64,000 bases of DNA from JBCAXA01 sp039183535 (lineage in GTDB: Bacteria; Pseudomonadota; Gammaproteobacteria; Steroidobacterales; Woeseiaceae), in NCBI GenBank assembly GCA_039183535.1, contig JBCDBO010000007.1:1-64000 (forward strand). The letters run 5' to 3'. Positions 35,157 through 43,695 of this stretch are shown in pieces. A model generated the notes under the pieces. It was not told the DNA's origin, made no database searches, and saw only the letters and a program-made list of their open reading frames with translations. The position numbers were made by a program, and so were the translations under genes. Position 1 is the stretch's first letter. Every line of letters begins with the position of its first letter.

Positions 35157-36178
35157 GACTGACTCGGCGTCTGCAGACCGTAGTAAGTCTTATACCAAGC
35201 GACGAAATTCGCGACTCCGGTTGCAATTGGAGTCGACGGTTTATAGTCGACGTCGTTAACAAGTGCCTCGACATCGGCGTACGTATCAGGCACATCGCCA
35301 GGCTGCAGAGGCAACAGGTTCATTTCAGCTTTGCGGCCCAAAGCGTCTTCTATGCAACGTATGTAATCCAACAGCTCGACCGGTGAGCTGTTGCCGATGT
35401 TGTAAATCCGGTACGGCGCCCGACTGGTCCCTGGATCGGGTTTGGACGCATCCCAGTCCAAGTTCGGCTTGGCCGTATGGTCCATGGTTCGGACGACGCC
35501 TTCCACGATGTCATCGATGTACGTGAAATCGCGGGTGTGCTTGCCGTGATTGAATACATCGATTGGCTTCCCTGCGGCAATGTTCTTAGTAAACAAAAAT
35601 AAGGCCATGTCTGGCCGACCCCAAGGGCCATAAACGGTGAAAAACCGCAGACCGGTTGTTGGCAGCCCGTACAAGTTTGAGTACGTATGCGCCATTAATT
35701 CGTTGGCCTTTTTGGTCGCACCGTAGAGGGCCAGTGGGTGATCAACGTTGTCGTGCACCGAGAACGGCATCGCGCTGTTAGCACCGTAGACAGAACTGGA
35801 CGATGCGTACACTAAGTGTTCGACGTCATTGTGGCGGCAGCCTTCCAGCACGTGCATCGTTCCAACGATGTTACTTTCGATGTATGCGTGGGGATTTTCG
35901 ATGGAGTAACGAACACCGGCCTGAGCCGCGAGGTGCACGACCCGCTCGAAACGGTGACGAGCGAATATGTCTTCGATGGCTTTTCTATCGACGAGATCGA
36001 CGCGCAAGAACTCAAAGTTTGCATGCTTTTCCAACCGCTCGACACGAGCTTCCTTAAGACTCGGATCGTAGTAATCATTAACGATATCGAGTCCGACAAC
36101 GGTATCGCCTCGAGCGAGCAGGTATTCCGCCGTGTGATAACCGACAAACCCAGCAGCGCCTGTGACCAGCACTTTCAT
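35153..36178 (-). CDS. UDP-glucuronate 4-epimerase-type enzyme (CapI/LpsL family; possibly TviC-like)
   Basis: 341 aa extended short-chain dehydrogenase. The NAD motif VTGAAGFVGYHTAEYLL is at 5-21, the catalytic pair is Tyr152 and Lys156 in LYGATKKANE, and the CapI-type signature RFFTVYGPWGRPDMALFLF lies near 180-198. Insertions such as GLDIVNDYYDPSLKEARVE are typical of UDP-glucuronate 4-epimerases. Directly after a TviB-type dehydrogenase, the TviC role (UDP-GlcNAcA to UDP-GalNAcA) is also possible, while ugd at 6.5 kb would supply UDP-GlcA for the CapI role. It is 25 bp downstream of the dehydrogenase and overlaps pgi by 4 bp. Confidence 0.88.
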   Translation of the reverse strand: MKVLVTGAAGFVGYHTAEYLLARGDTVVGLDIVNDYYDPSLKEARVERLEKHANFEFLRVDLVDRKAIEDIFARHRFERVVHLAAQAGVRYSIENPHAYIESNIVGTMHVLEGCRHNDVEHLVYASSSSVYGANSAMPFSVHDNVDHPLALYGATKKANELMAHTYSNLYGLPTTGLRFFTVYGPWGRPDMALFLFTKNIAAGKPIDVFNHGKHTRDFTYIDDIVEGVVRTMDHTAKPNLDWDASKPDPGTSRAPYRIYNIGNSSPVELLDYIRCIEDALGRKAEMNLLPLQPGDVPDTYADVEALVNDVDYKPSTPIATGVANFVAWYKTYYGLQTPSQS

Positions 36179-36203
36179 ACGTGAGCCCTCTGCCCGAAGC
36201 GCC

Positions 36204-37481
36204 TTACAAGCGCTCGTCTACCGAATCCGCCGGCAATGCATACTTAATATCGTAGAGCACGGACTGCGGCTTGCCAAAGGCACGGATACCATCTGCGCCC
36301 ATATCGACGAACTCGTTGTGTGCAACGGCCAGGACGATGCCATCATACGCGGCAGGCCGTGGCTCAGCCGTAAGTTCGATTCCGTATTCGAGCTGCGCCT
36401 CGGCTGGATCAACCCATGGGTCGTAAACATCGACATCAATGCCAAACGTCTCCAGCTCGGCAACGACATCGACAACCTTGGTGTTACGAACGTCTGGGCA
36501 ATTTTCTTTAAAGGTTAACCCGAGAACGAGCACGCGTGAGTCGCACGGGTTAATACGCTTGGCGAGCATTAGCTTCAACACCTTACTGGCGACAAACTGC
36601 GCCATGTTGTCGTTGATCCGGCGGCCGGCGAGGATCACCTCCGGGTTGTAGCCGAGCTCTTCCGCTTTGTGGGTCAGGTAGTAAGGGTCGACACCAATAC
36701 AATGCCCGCCAACTAGTCCTGGTCGAAAAGGCAAGAAATTCCACTTGGTACCCGCAGCGAGTAATACTTCCTCGGTATCGATACCGATACGATCGAATAT
36801 AACTGCGAGTTCATTGACCAACGCGATGTTGAGATCGCGCTGCGTATTCTCGATCACTTTCGCCGCCTCTGCGACTTTGATCGATGATGCCTTATGCGTG
36901 CCGGCCGTGATAATCGAGGCATACAACGAGTCGATACGCGCGGCTGCCTCCGGCGTCGACCCGGACGTTACTTTCAAGATTGTCGGCAAACGATGTTCTT
37001 TATCGCCGGGATTGATTCGCTCGGGGCTGTAGCCTACGAAAAAATCGTTGTTCATTGTCAGGCCGGAACCGGCTTCCAGCAATGGGACGCAGACTTCCTC
37101 GGTAGCGCCCGGGTAGACAGTCGATTCGTAAACAACAACATCACCGGCTGACAAAACGGTCGCCAGCGATTGGCTCGCTTTTTTCAACGGCGTTAGGATC
37201 GGGCGTTTGTCCTGCCCCACCGGGGTCGGAACTGTAACGATGTAAACGTTACAGTCTTTGAGGCCATTGACGTCAGTCGTGTAGCTAAGCTGATCAGCGA
37301 CACGGAGCTCGTCGGACTCAACCTCGAGCGTCGAGTCACTGCCATCCCGTAATTCGGCAACACGCGTCTCATTGAGGTCGAATCCAATCGTCGGGAATTT
37401 TTTCCCAAACTCGACCGCTAGCGGCAGACCCACGTAGCCAAGCCCGACAATCCCGATCCGGGCATTCTGCAAATCAAACAC
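36204..37481 (-). CDS. tviB: UDP-N-acetylglucosamine 6-dehydrogenase (TviB/WbpA family)
   Basis: 425 aa, very close to the Vi-antigen enzyme TviB in pattern and length. It oxidises UDP-GlcNAc to UDP-GlcNAc uronate. The NAD motif is IVGLGYVGLPLAVEFGK at 10-26. The conserved ESTVYPGATEEVCVP, SPERINPGDKEH and VIENTQRDLNIALVNELA follow, with the catalytic Cys261 in GGHCIGVDPYY. The start is GTG at 37479-37481 with a strong GGAGG 6 nt upstream. It is the first gene of the tviB-uge-pgi-wzi-wza operon. Its product is the expected substrate of the WbpB/D/E-like enzymes at 17.1-19.8 kb, linking the two opposing operons in one pathway. Confidence 0.92.
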   Translation of the reverse strand: MFDLQNARIGIVGLGYVGLPLAVEFGKKFPTIGFDLNETRVAELRDGSDSTLEVESDELRVADQLSYTTDVNGLKDCNVYIVTVPTPVGQDKRPILTPLKKASQSLATVLSAGDVVVYESTVYPGATEEVCVPLLEAGSGLTMNNDFFVGYSPERINPGDKEHRLPTILKVTSGSTPEAAARIDSLYASIITAGTHKASSIKVAEAAKVIENTQRDLNIALVNELAVIFDRIGIDTEEVLLAAGTKWNFLPFRPGLVGGHCIGVDPYYLTHKAEELGYNPEVILAGRRINDNMAQFVASKVLKLMLAKRINPCDSRVLVLGLTFKENCPDVRNTKVVDVVAELETFGIDVDVYDPWVDPAEAQLEYGIELTAEPRPAAYDGIVLAVAHNEFVDMGADGIRAFGKPQSVLYDIKYALPADSVDERL

Positions 37482-37515
37482 GCCGAGCCTCCGCGCTCTG
37501 GCTGCAAACGCGGCG

Positions 37516-37579
37516 ATTATAAACGGGTCGGGCCTGCACCGCAGGACCTAGATCACTGTCGCGTTAGGACGTAGATCAC
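37516..37579 (-). promoter_or_regulatory. Probable activator-dependent promoter of the tviB-wza operon with two tandem repeats
   Basis: On the minus strand a perfect TATAAT lies at 37516-37521, 34 bp upstream of the tviB start. The place of the -35 box (37539-37544) reads CTGCGG, a poor match. Two near-identical 14-bp elements, GTGATCTA(C/G)GTCCT, lie at 37543-37556 and 37566-37579 with a period of 23 bp. With a start near 37509 their centres fall near -40 and -63, the usual spacing of a class II activator bound as a tandem pair. The binding protein is unknown. Confidence 0.6.
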
Positions 37580-37642
37580 GACTCGACGGCGCTCGGCGCC
37601 GAAAACCGGCCGTCGGGCCAGATGAGCCCAGCAGTAGCGCCG

Positions 37643-39157
37643 TCAGTGCAGCAGATACATAACCGCCAGCAGGCCCGCGATGCTCATCGTAACCGTGTAT
37701 GGCAAGGCCATAATCACCATCCGGCCATAGGACAGTCTGATCAGCGGCGCCAGGGCCGATGTCAGCAGGAACAGGAACGCCGCCTGGCCATTCGGAGTCG
37801 CGACACTGGGGATGTTGGTTCCAGTATTGATCGCGACAGCCAACATGTCGAACTGCTCGCGGTCAATAATGCCGGCATCCAGCGCATTCTTGACTTCGGT
37901 AATGTAGACCGTCGCAACAAAGACGTTGTCGCTGATCATCGACAGGAAGCCATTGGCCGCGTAAAAGAGCGCGGTTTGCGTCGAGCCCTCTTGCGCGAGC
38001 AGCCAGGTCGTGACCGGCGAGAACAGTTTTTGATCAGCAATGACGGCGACGATGACAAAGAAGACGACGAGCAGCGCGGTAAACGGCAGTGCCTCCTCAA
38101 AGGCATGCCCGAACGAATGCTCCTGCGTCACGCCGTTCAATGCCGCGGCCAAAATAATCACCATCAACCCGATCACGCCGGGCTCGGCGAGGTGCAGCCC
38201 CAAGGCCGCGACCAATACCAAGGCAACGAATGCCTGCGCGATTAACGCCATCGTGTCGCGTTTGGTCCGCTTGGCGGCCATCGCCTTGTCATAGTCTTCA
38301 AGAACCTCGCGGACGTTCGGCGGAATCTCAGCACCGTAGCCACAGATCTTGACCTTCTCGAGCAATGCGCAGGTGATCAGCCCGACGACCAGCACCGGCA
38401 TCGAGACTGGGGCGACTTTCAAGAAAAACTCAACAAACTCCCAGCCGGCGACATCGGCGATCTTCAGATTTTGCGGCTCGCCGACCAGTGTACAGACGCC
38501 GCCGAGCGCCGTACCGACGGCACCGTGCATCATGAGACTGCGCAGAAAAGACCGAAATTGATCGAGATCGGCCCGCGCCCGGTCTTCCACCGTATCGTCT
38601 TGACCCGCATCGTGATCGTCGTCGTAGCGTACGCCGGATGCGACCCGGTGATAGACACCGTAAAAGCCAGCAGCAACAGTGATAATGACGGCGGTGACAG
38701 TCAGCGCATCGAGAAACGCCGACAGAACGGCGGCAACAAAAGAGAACATCAACGACAAGAGTGTCTTTGAGCGTACGTTCAGCAAAATTTTCGTGAACGT
38801 GTAGAGCAGCATGTCTTTGAGGAAGTAGATACCAGCGACCATGAACATCAGCAGCATGATCACTTGGAAGTTGTGCTCGGTTTCGACGTACACGTGTTTG
38901 GCCGTCGTCAGACCAATGACGACCGCTTCGATCGCCAGCAGGCCACCCGGTGCGAGTGGGTAACACTTGAGCGCCATCGCTAGGGTAAAGATGAACTCGA
39001 GCACCAATAGCCAGCCGACGATGAACGGGCCGTTTTCGCCGAGTGCCGCCAACAAAACCGGGTTCAGAATAAGGAAGCCGATAATCGTTAGCTTGTACCA
39101 AACGGGTGACTGCCCAAGGAAGTTCTGGCGAAACGCCTGGCCAAGTGTGTATTCCAT
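37643..39157 (-). CDS. nhaB: Na+/H+ antiporter NhaB
   Basis: 504 aa inner-membrane secondary transporter exchanging sodium for protons, the normal NhaB length. It has 11-13 hydrophobic helices. Conserved NhaB stretches include FRQNFLGQSPVWYKLTII at the N-terminus, CYPLAPGGLLAIEAVVIGL near 65-83, and SAFLDALTVTAVIITVA near 148-164, then MMHGAVGTALGGVCTLVGEP and NTGTNIPSVATPNGQAAFL. It lies after dnaQ on the same strand with an 83-bp gap and ends 161 bp before the tviB promoter region. Na+ extrusion fits a marine or saline life style but is widespread, so this is only a hint. Confidence 0.94.
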   Translation of the reverse strand: MEYTLGQAFRQNFLGQSPVWYKLTIIGFLILNPVLLAALGENGPFIVGWLLVLEFIFTLAMALKCYPLAPGGLLAIEAVVIGLTTAKHVYVETEHNFQVIMLLMFMVAGIYFLKDMLLYTFTKILLNVRSKTLLSLMFSFVAAVLSAFLDALTVTAVIITVAAGFYGVYHRVASGVRYDDDHDAGQDDTVEDRARADLDQFRSFLRSLMMHGAVGTALGGVCTLVGEPQNLKIADVAGWEFVEFFLKVAPVSMPVLVVGLITCALLEKVKICGYGAEIPPNVREVLEDYDKAMAAKRTKRDTMALIAQAFVALVLVAALGLHLAEPGVIGLMVIILAAALNGVTQEHSFGHAFEEALPFTALLVVFFVIVAVIADQKLFSPVTTWLLAQEGSTQTALFYAANGFLSMISDNVFVATVYITEVKNALDAGIIDREQFDMLAVAINTGTNIPSVATPNGQAAFLFLLTSALAPLIRLSYGRMVIMALPYTVTMSIAGLLAVMYLLH

Positions 39158-39240
39158 CAGTGTTTCCTAAGTAACATCGCCGCCGCCGTGCGGGACGCTC
39201 GGTAGTGTAATTCGTTGCAGGACGTCGGCCAAACCCGCCG

Positions 39241-39957
39241 CTACGACGTCTCTCGCCACAAAGGCGCCTGCCCACTCGCTGCCGCGATCTTATCGAGCAA
39301 TTGCTCGTGCGCCGATCGATCCGTGTCGCTGGCCTCTATCCGGACAACGTTGAATTGCCGAACGTTATCGGCCGTTTCGGCATGAGCTTGATGTCCAGGA
39401 CCGGCGTGCGCCTCAGACTCGGCTAACGACAAACTGGCTTGTCCGCCGGTCATTGCAAGATAAACCCGCGCCAATAAATTGGCGTCGAGCAGTGCGCCGT
39501 GCAGCTCTCGGTTCGAATTATCCACATCGTAACGACGGCACAACGCGTCGAGATTGTTGCGCAATCCCGGATGCATCTCACGAGCCATCGCTAAGGTATC
39601 GAGTACTTCGCAGCGTGAACCAATGTCGCTCGCAGCCGCACCACTGAGGGCGAGCTCGGCATTGATGAACCCGACGTCGAAATCGGCGTTGTGGATAATC
39701 AATTCGCTGCCGTCCACGAAGTCGAGGAAATCGTTGACGATCTCACCGAACTTGGGCTCGTCGACAAGATCCTCGATACGAATTCCATGGACGTTGGTTG
39801 CCCCAGCATCGATCTCCCGCTCAGGGTTTAGATAGCGGTGAAAGACGTTGTCGGTCAGCCGACGGTTGACGATCTCAACGGCACCGATCTCGATGATCCG
39901 GTGGCCGTTTGCGGCGCTCATGCCGGTGGTCTCTGTATCGAGTACGACTTGTCGCAT
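39241..39957 (-). CDS. dnaQ: DNA polymerase III epsilon subunit (3'-5' proofreading exonuclease)
   Basis: 238 aa, close to the 243 aa of E. coli DnaQ. The DEDDh exonuclease motifs are visible: motif I LDTETTGMSAANGHRIIEIG at 6-25 with Asp and Glu, motif II IIHNADFDVGFINAEL near 89-104, and motif III with the histidine and aspartate in LHGALLDANLLARVYLAMT near 157-175. The C-terminal tail (about 180-238) would bind the polymerase alpha subunit. The gene begins 7 bp after rnhA on the same strand. In E. coli the two genes are divergent, so here they form one operon with the methyltransferase. Confidence 0.95.
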   Translation of the reverse strand: MRQVVLDTETTGMSAANGHRIIEIGAVEIVNRRLTDNVFHRYLNPEREIDAGATNVHGIRIEDLVDEPKFGEIVNDFLDFVDGSELIIHNADFDVGFINAELALSGAAASDIGSRCEVLDTLAMAREMHPGLRNNLDALCRRYDVDNSNRELHGALLDANLLARVYLAMTGGQASLSLAESEAHAGPGHQAHAETADNVRQFNVVRIEASDTDRSAHEQLLDKIAAASGQAPLWRETS

Positions 39958-39964
39958 GTTGCCC

Positions 39965-40405
39965 TTACGCGCCTAGTTCATCGATACCGCGATTGGCGAG
40001 CGCATCGGCGCGCTCATTGCCCGCATCGCCAGCATGCCCTTTGACCCATCGCCAGTCGATCTCATGCGCTCGTGTGGCTTCATCGAGCGCCTGCCACAAA
40101 TCCCGATTCTTTACCGGTTGCTTACCAGCCGTACGCCAACCACGTCGTTTCCAAGCACTCATCCAGCTGGTGATGCCGTTTTTCACGTAGACCGAGTCGG
40201 TGTACAAAACGACCTGACTGGGACGCTTCAGCGCGTGCAGTGCCTCGATCGCTGCGGTCAACTCCATACGATTGTTGGTCGTCTCGGGCTCGCCGCCCCA
40301 AATCTCTTTCTGCCGAGCGCCTGCTGTTAACAACGCGCCCCATCCGCCGGGCCCAGGATTGCCACGGCATGCGCCATCGGTGTAAATCACAACCGTATCG
40401 GTCAA
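39965..40405 (-). CDS. rnhA: Ribonuclease HI
   Basis: 146 aa enzyme cutting the RNA strand of RNA-DNA hybrids. The catalytic acids are in VIYTDGACRGNPGPGGWGAL near 5-24 (Asp), NRMELTAAIEAL near 44-55 (Glu), LYTDSVYVKNGI near 66-77 (Asp), and the C-terminal RADALANRG (Asp). The start is taken as TTG at 40403-40405, which overlaps the TGA of the methyltransferase gene (TTGA) and puts the family N-terminus right after it. The frame is open for 36 more codons upstream, inside the neighbouring gene and without similarity. It is followed 7 bp later by dnaQ. Confidence 0.93.
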   Translation of the reverse strand: MTDTVVIYTDGACRGNPGPGGWGALLTAGARQKEIWGGEPETTNNRMELTAAIEALHALKRPSQVVLYTDSVYVKNGITSWMSAWKRRGWRTAGKQPVKNRDLWQALDEATRAHEIDWRWVKGHAGDAGNERADALANRGIDELGA

Positions 40406-41157
40406 CGCCGTTTCCAATGTGACGGCGGTACTGCGATAACACGACGCTGTGAGTCGACCGTGCGAATCGACGGTTTGACCAAACCGGCGACGACTTTCTT
40501 GCGTGACTGCCAACGTCGGCGAACGGGAATAAGCGTTCGCAGGCGTTTTTGAGCGCGCAGCAGATAACAGGCAGACAGTTCAGGCCAAAAACGCTCGCCC
40601 CATTGTTGCCACACCGGTGCCGTTTCGAGCGCACCGGTATCGCTCGGCCACTTAAAAAAGTAGCGCTGGCGGGTCAAGACTCGCAAATCGAGCAATTCGA
40701 GCCAATCGCTCAACTGCCGTTCACCAACGACGCGTTTCGCACAATTAGGGAATCGGCTGCCTGGCCAGAGCCGCTTTAGACCCCACAAGCCGCCCGCCTT
40801 GAACGCGAGGATGATCAGCTCGCCGTCCGAACGCAGCACCCGCGTCACCTCGCGTAACGTAGCGTGCGGATGCTCGCAGAGATCGAGGGTATGTGGCAGC
40901 AACAACAAATCGACCGAGTCATCGGCGATGCCAAGCTGATCCGGCGCCGACACCAGGGCGACGCCTGCACCCGGTTCGCCGGCAACGACCCCGGCACGCT
41001 GCGTGCGCGCGTGCCGCAGAAAATGGTCTGGTTCGCCCCAGCAACCCACCTGGACCGCAACCTCGCCGAAGATCCCGTCCAGCGCACCGCGTACCAGCTC
41101 GCCTTCCGCGTCGAGAAGCGCCCGGCCTAGCGGCGACGATAGCCATTCGTGAGTCAT
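40402..41157 (-). CDS. SAM-dependent methyltransferase, class I (YafS-like)
   Basis: 251 aa. The central part has the class I methyltransferase pattern with a divergent SAM-binding strand, then SVDLLLLPHTLDLCEHPHATLREVTRVLRSDGELIILAF (around 85-123), the post-I and post-III strands of the methyltransferase 11 type. The N-terminal motif I region (LDGIFGEVAVQVGCWGEPDH) is degenerate, as in the YafS group. E. coli has yafS next to rnhA, and here the same pair is kept with mltD divergent on the other side, which supports orthology. The substrate is unknown. The glyoxalase gene gloB, often found between mltD and this gene, is absent. Confidence 0.8.
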   Translation of the reverse strand: MTHEWLSSPLGRALLDAEGELVRGALDGIFGEVAVQVGCWGEPDHFLRHARTQRAGVVAGEPGAGVALVSAPDQLGIADDSVDLLLLPHTLDLCEHPHATLREVTRVLRSDGELIILAFKAGGLWGLKRLWPGSRFPNCAKRVVGERQLSDWLELLDLRVLTRQRYFFKWPSDTGALETAPVWQQWGERFWPELSACYLLRAQKRLRTLIPVRRRWQSRKKVVAGLVKPSIRTVDSQRRVIAVPPSHWKRR

Positions 41158-41242
41158 AGGCGGAGTGTAGCGTAGGCGCCGCCGCTATAGCGACAACGAC
41201 CAGTCGGTTTGAAACTTGGGAGTGCGTGTGTAGGATGCCCCG

Positions 41243-42829
41243 ATGCGTGTTTTCCCCGCACTTCTTGCGTCGCTCGCCCTGTCGAACGCGGCCGCTAACG
41301 TTCCGCCACCGATATCGGACGACTTGCGCGGTGCCGTGCCCGCGATGCAAGACACGCTATCACCGGCAGGCGCAGCACCGCCGCCGTGGATTGTCGCCGA
41401 TGGCAATCTGCTGCAACGCATTGCAAGTCAGTTCTCAATCACGACACCGGCTGCGACCGCTATCGAGCAGGAGCTGGCGTGGTTTAAACGGCACCCGGAC
41501 TATCTCGACCGCGTCTTCTCGCGCGGCCAGCCCTATCTCTATTACATCGTCGGCGAACTCGAAAAGCGCGGCATGCCGGTCGAATTGGCCTTATTGCCGA
41601 TCATTGAGAGCGCTTTTGACCCATTTGCTTACTCTCACGGCCGCGCCGCTGGGCTTTGGCAGATCATTCCGGGTACCGGTCGTCGCTTCGGACTTGAGCA
41701 GAACTGGTGGTACGACGGGCGTCGCGACGTCATTGCGGCTACCGGCGCGGCGCTCGACTATCTTGAAGTACTGGCCCGCATGTTCGATGGCGACTGGCTA
41801 CTCGCGATTGCTGCCTATAACTCAGGCGAAGGCAATGTGCGCAAAGCCGTCCGTCGCAACCAGGCGGGTGGCAAGCCGATCGATTTTTTCAGCATTCGCG
41901 CTAAATTGCCGAAAGAAACACGCGCTTACGTGCCGCGCTTTCTAGCGCTAGCATCGCTGATTCGCGAACCGCAGACACACGGTGTGGCACTACCCATCGT
42001 TAGTGATATGCCGGTCATTGTGGCCGCCGCAACCGGTGGGCAAATCGACTTAGCGCTCGCCGCTGAACTCGCCGGCATCGAGCTGGCGACATTGCATCGT
42101 CTAAACCCGGGCTACAATCGATGGGCAACCGCACCGGCGGGGCCGCATCGACTGGTAGTGCCGGTAGAAGCCGCTACTCGGTTCCGTGAAGCGCTTGCGA
42201 CGCTTCCCGATAATGCGCGCATGCGCTGGCAGCGCCATGTCGTTAAGAGCGGCGAGACGCTGTCGGAAATCGCCGAACGCTACCGCATTAGCGTCAAGAG
42301 CTTGCGGCAAACCAATAAGATACGCGGCTCGACGATCCGCATTGGGCAAGCGTTGACCGTCCCCGTATCGAGCCAACCACTGTCGAGTTACACGTTGACG
42401 GCCGATGCACGGCAGAAACAAACCCAGAATAAGACTCGCCGTGGCCAACGGCTCGTCCATGTTGTGCGCAGCGGCGACAGCCTATGGACGATATCGCGCC
42501 AGTACGGCGTTGGCGTCAGAGAGCTGGCGCGCTGGAACGCGATGGCTCCGCGTGACACGCTGAGCGCAGGGCGCGAGCTCGTGGTCTGGGCAAACGCTGC
42601 ACCGTCGCAGGCTGCCACACCGGTTGCGGCGCCGACCGAGGGGATTCAAGAGACACGTCGGATTCGTTACACCGTTCGGAACGGTGACAATTTGTCGGTC
42701 ATCGCGGCGCGCTTTCGGGTCCGGGTCAGTGATCTGCTTCGTTGGAACAACGCACTGTCGACGACGGCGATTCTGCGCCCAGGCCAACGCATTACCGTCT
42801 ATGTCGATGTCGCACAGCAAAGTAGCTAG
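41243..42829 (+). CDS. mltD: Membrane-bound lytic murein transglycosylase D with three LysM domains
   Basis: 528 aa peptidoglycan lytic enzyme. The signal peptide is short (RVFPALLASLALSNAAANV). The SLT domain spans roughly 95-250, with the catalytic glutamate in LLPIIESAFDPFAYSHGRAA near 119-137 and the following GLWQIIPGTGRRFGL and AIAAYNSGEGNVRKA. Three LysM domains bind peptidoglycan: HVVKSGETLSEIAERYRIS near 333, HVVRSGDSLWTISRQYGVG near 405, and YTVRNGDNLSVIAARFRVR near 475. E. coli MltD has two to three. No lipobox cysteine is obvious after the signal. An AGGA at 41232-41235 is the probable ribosome site. The gene is divergent from the yafS-like gene. Confidence 0.93.
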   Translation: MRVFPALLASLALSNAAANVPPPISDDLRGAVPAMQDTLSPAGAAPPPWIVADGNLLQRIASQFSITTPAATAIEQELAWFKRHPDYLDRVFSRGQPYLYYIVGELEKRGMPVELALLPIIESAFDPFAYSHGRAAGLWQIIPGTGRRFGLEQNWWYDGRRDVIAATGAALDYLEVLARMFDGDWLLAIAAYNSGEGNVRKAVRRNQAGGKPIDFFSIRAKLPKETRAYVPRFLALASLIREPQTHGVALPIVSDMPVIVAAATGGQIDLALAAELAGIELATLHRLNPGYNRWATAPAGPHRLVVPVEAATRFREALATLPDNARMRWQRHVVKSGETLSEIAERYRISVKSLRQTNKIRGSTIRIGQALTVPVSSQPLSSYTLTADARQKQTQNKTRRGQRLVHVVRSGDSLWTISRQYGVGVRELARWNAMAPRDTLSAGRELVVWANAAPSQAATPVAAPTEGIQETRRIRYTVRNGDNLSVIAARFRVRVSDLLRWNNALSTTAILRPGQRITVYVDVAQQSS

Positions 42830-42877
42830 CGTCGTGACACACTTTAGTTTCTCGTCTCACCGTTCTTAGGGGTCGTC

Positions 42878-43666
42878 ATGGGCTTCATGCAAGGTAAGCG
42901 CGCGCTTATCGTAGGGCTAGCGAGTAATCGCTCAATCGCTTGGGGTATTGCCCAGGCCATGTCACGTGAAGGCGCGGAACTCGCCTTCACGTATCAGAAC
43001 GACAAGCTGCAAGGCCGTGTCGAGAAAATGGCTAGCGAACTTGGATCGAGCCTCACGCTGCCCCTCGATGTCGCTCATGATGAAGCAATCGATGAGTGCA
43101 TGGCGTCGTTATCGGCAACCTGGTCTGAGTTCGATGTTCTCGTCCACAGCGTCGGCTTTGCACCGCGCGAGCAACTCGCCGGCACCTACATTGAGAGCGT
43201 CACACGCGAGGGATTCCAAATCGCGCACGACATTTCCAGCTACAGTTTTGCGGCGCTGGCGAAAGCGGCATTGCCGCTGATGGAAGGCCGCGGCGGTTCG
43301 CTGCTAACGCTGTCGTATCTGGGCGCAATACGCGCAGTGCCGAATTACAATGTGATGGGACTTGCCAAAGCGAGTCTCGAAGCCAATGTTCGATTTCTCG
43401 CTCAGGATCTTGGTCCGCGCGGTCTGCGAGTCAATGGAATCTCGGCGGGGCCGATCAAAACGTTGGCGGCGGCTGGTATCAGTGGCTTTCGCGAGATGCT
43501 ACATCACGTCGAGAAAATTGCACCACTCGGTCGGAACGTGACGGCCATGGACGTCGGCAATACCGCTGCGTTCTTGTGCAGTGATCTCGCTGCTGGCATC
43601 ACCGGTGAAATCATCTATGTCGATGGCGGCTACCGAACGATTGGCATGTCACTCGGCAACGATTAG
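42878..43666 (+). CDS. fabI: Enoyl-[acyl-carrier-protein] reductase (NADH) FabI
   Basis: 262 aa, the same length as E. coli FabI, reducing the enoyl-ACP in the last step of each fatty-acid elongation cycle. The nucleotide motif is GKRALIVGLASNRSIAWGIA at about 6-25. The active site Y-x6-K is in YLGAIRAVPNYNVMGLAKAS near 145-164, with the following LGPRGLRVNGISAGPIKTLA. Triclosan-class inhibitors bind this site in the family. The ribosome site AGGGG lies just before the ATG at 42878. It begins 48 bp after mltD and ends 29 bp before the convergent symporter. In Pseudomonas fabI follows ppiD; here the symporter is placed between them. Confidence 0.96.
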   Translation: MGFMQGKRALIVGLASNRSIAWGIAQAMSREGAELAFTYQNDKLQGRVEKMASELGSSLTLPLDVAHDEAIDECMASLSATWSEFDVLVHSVGFAPREQLAGTYIESVTREGFQIAHDISSYSFAALAKAALPLMEGRGGSLLTLSYLGAIRAVPNYNVMGLAKASLEANVRFLAQDLGPRGLRVNGISAGPIKTLAAAGISGFREMLHHVEKIAPLGRNVTAMDVGNTAAFLCSDLAAGITGEIIYVDGGYRTIGMSLGND

Positions 43667-43695
43667 CGACTAGCTGCGCTGGGTGCGGCCTTTGT

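Noticed and set aside
1..37600. Search for insertion sequences, integrases or phage genes explaining the mosaic polysaccharide region
   Set aside because: No transposase or integrase motifs, terminal inverted repeats or target-site duplications were seen; the strand switches alone do not show transfer.
41209..41243. TTGAAA-16-TAGGAT in front of mltD, which would give a leaderless mRNA
   Set aside because: The proposed -10 box coincides with AGGA at ideal ribosome-site spacing from the ATG, so a ribosome site is the simpler reading and the promoter is probably further upstream.
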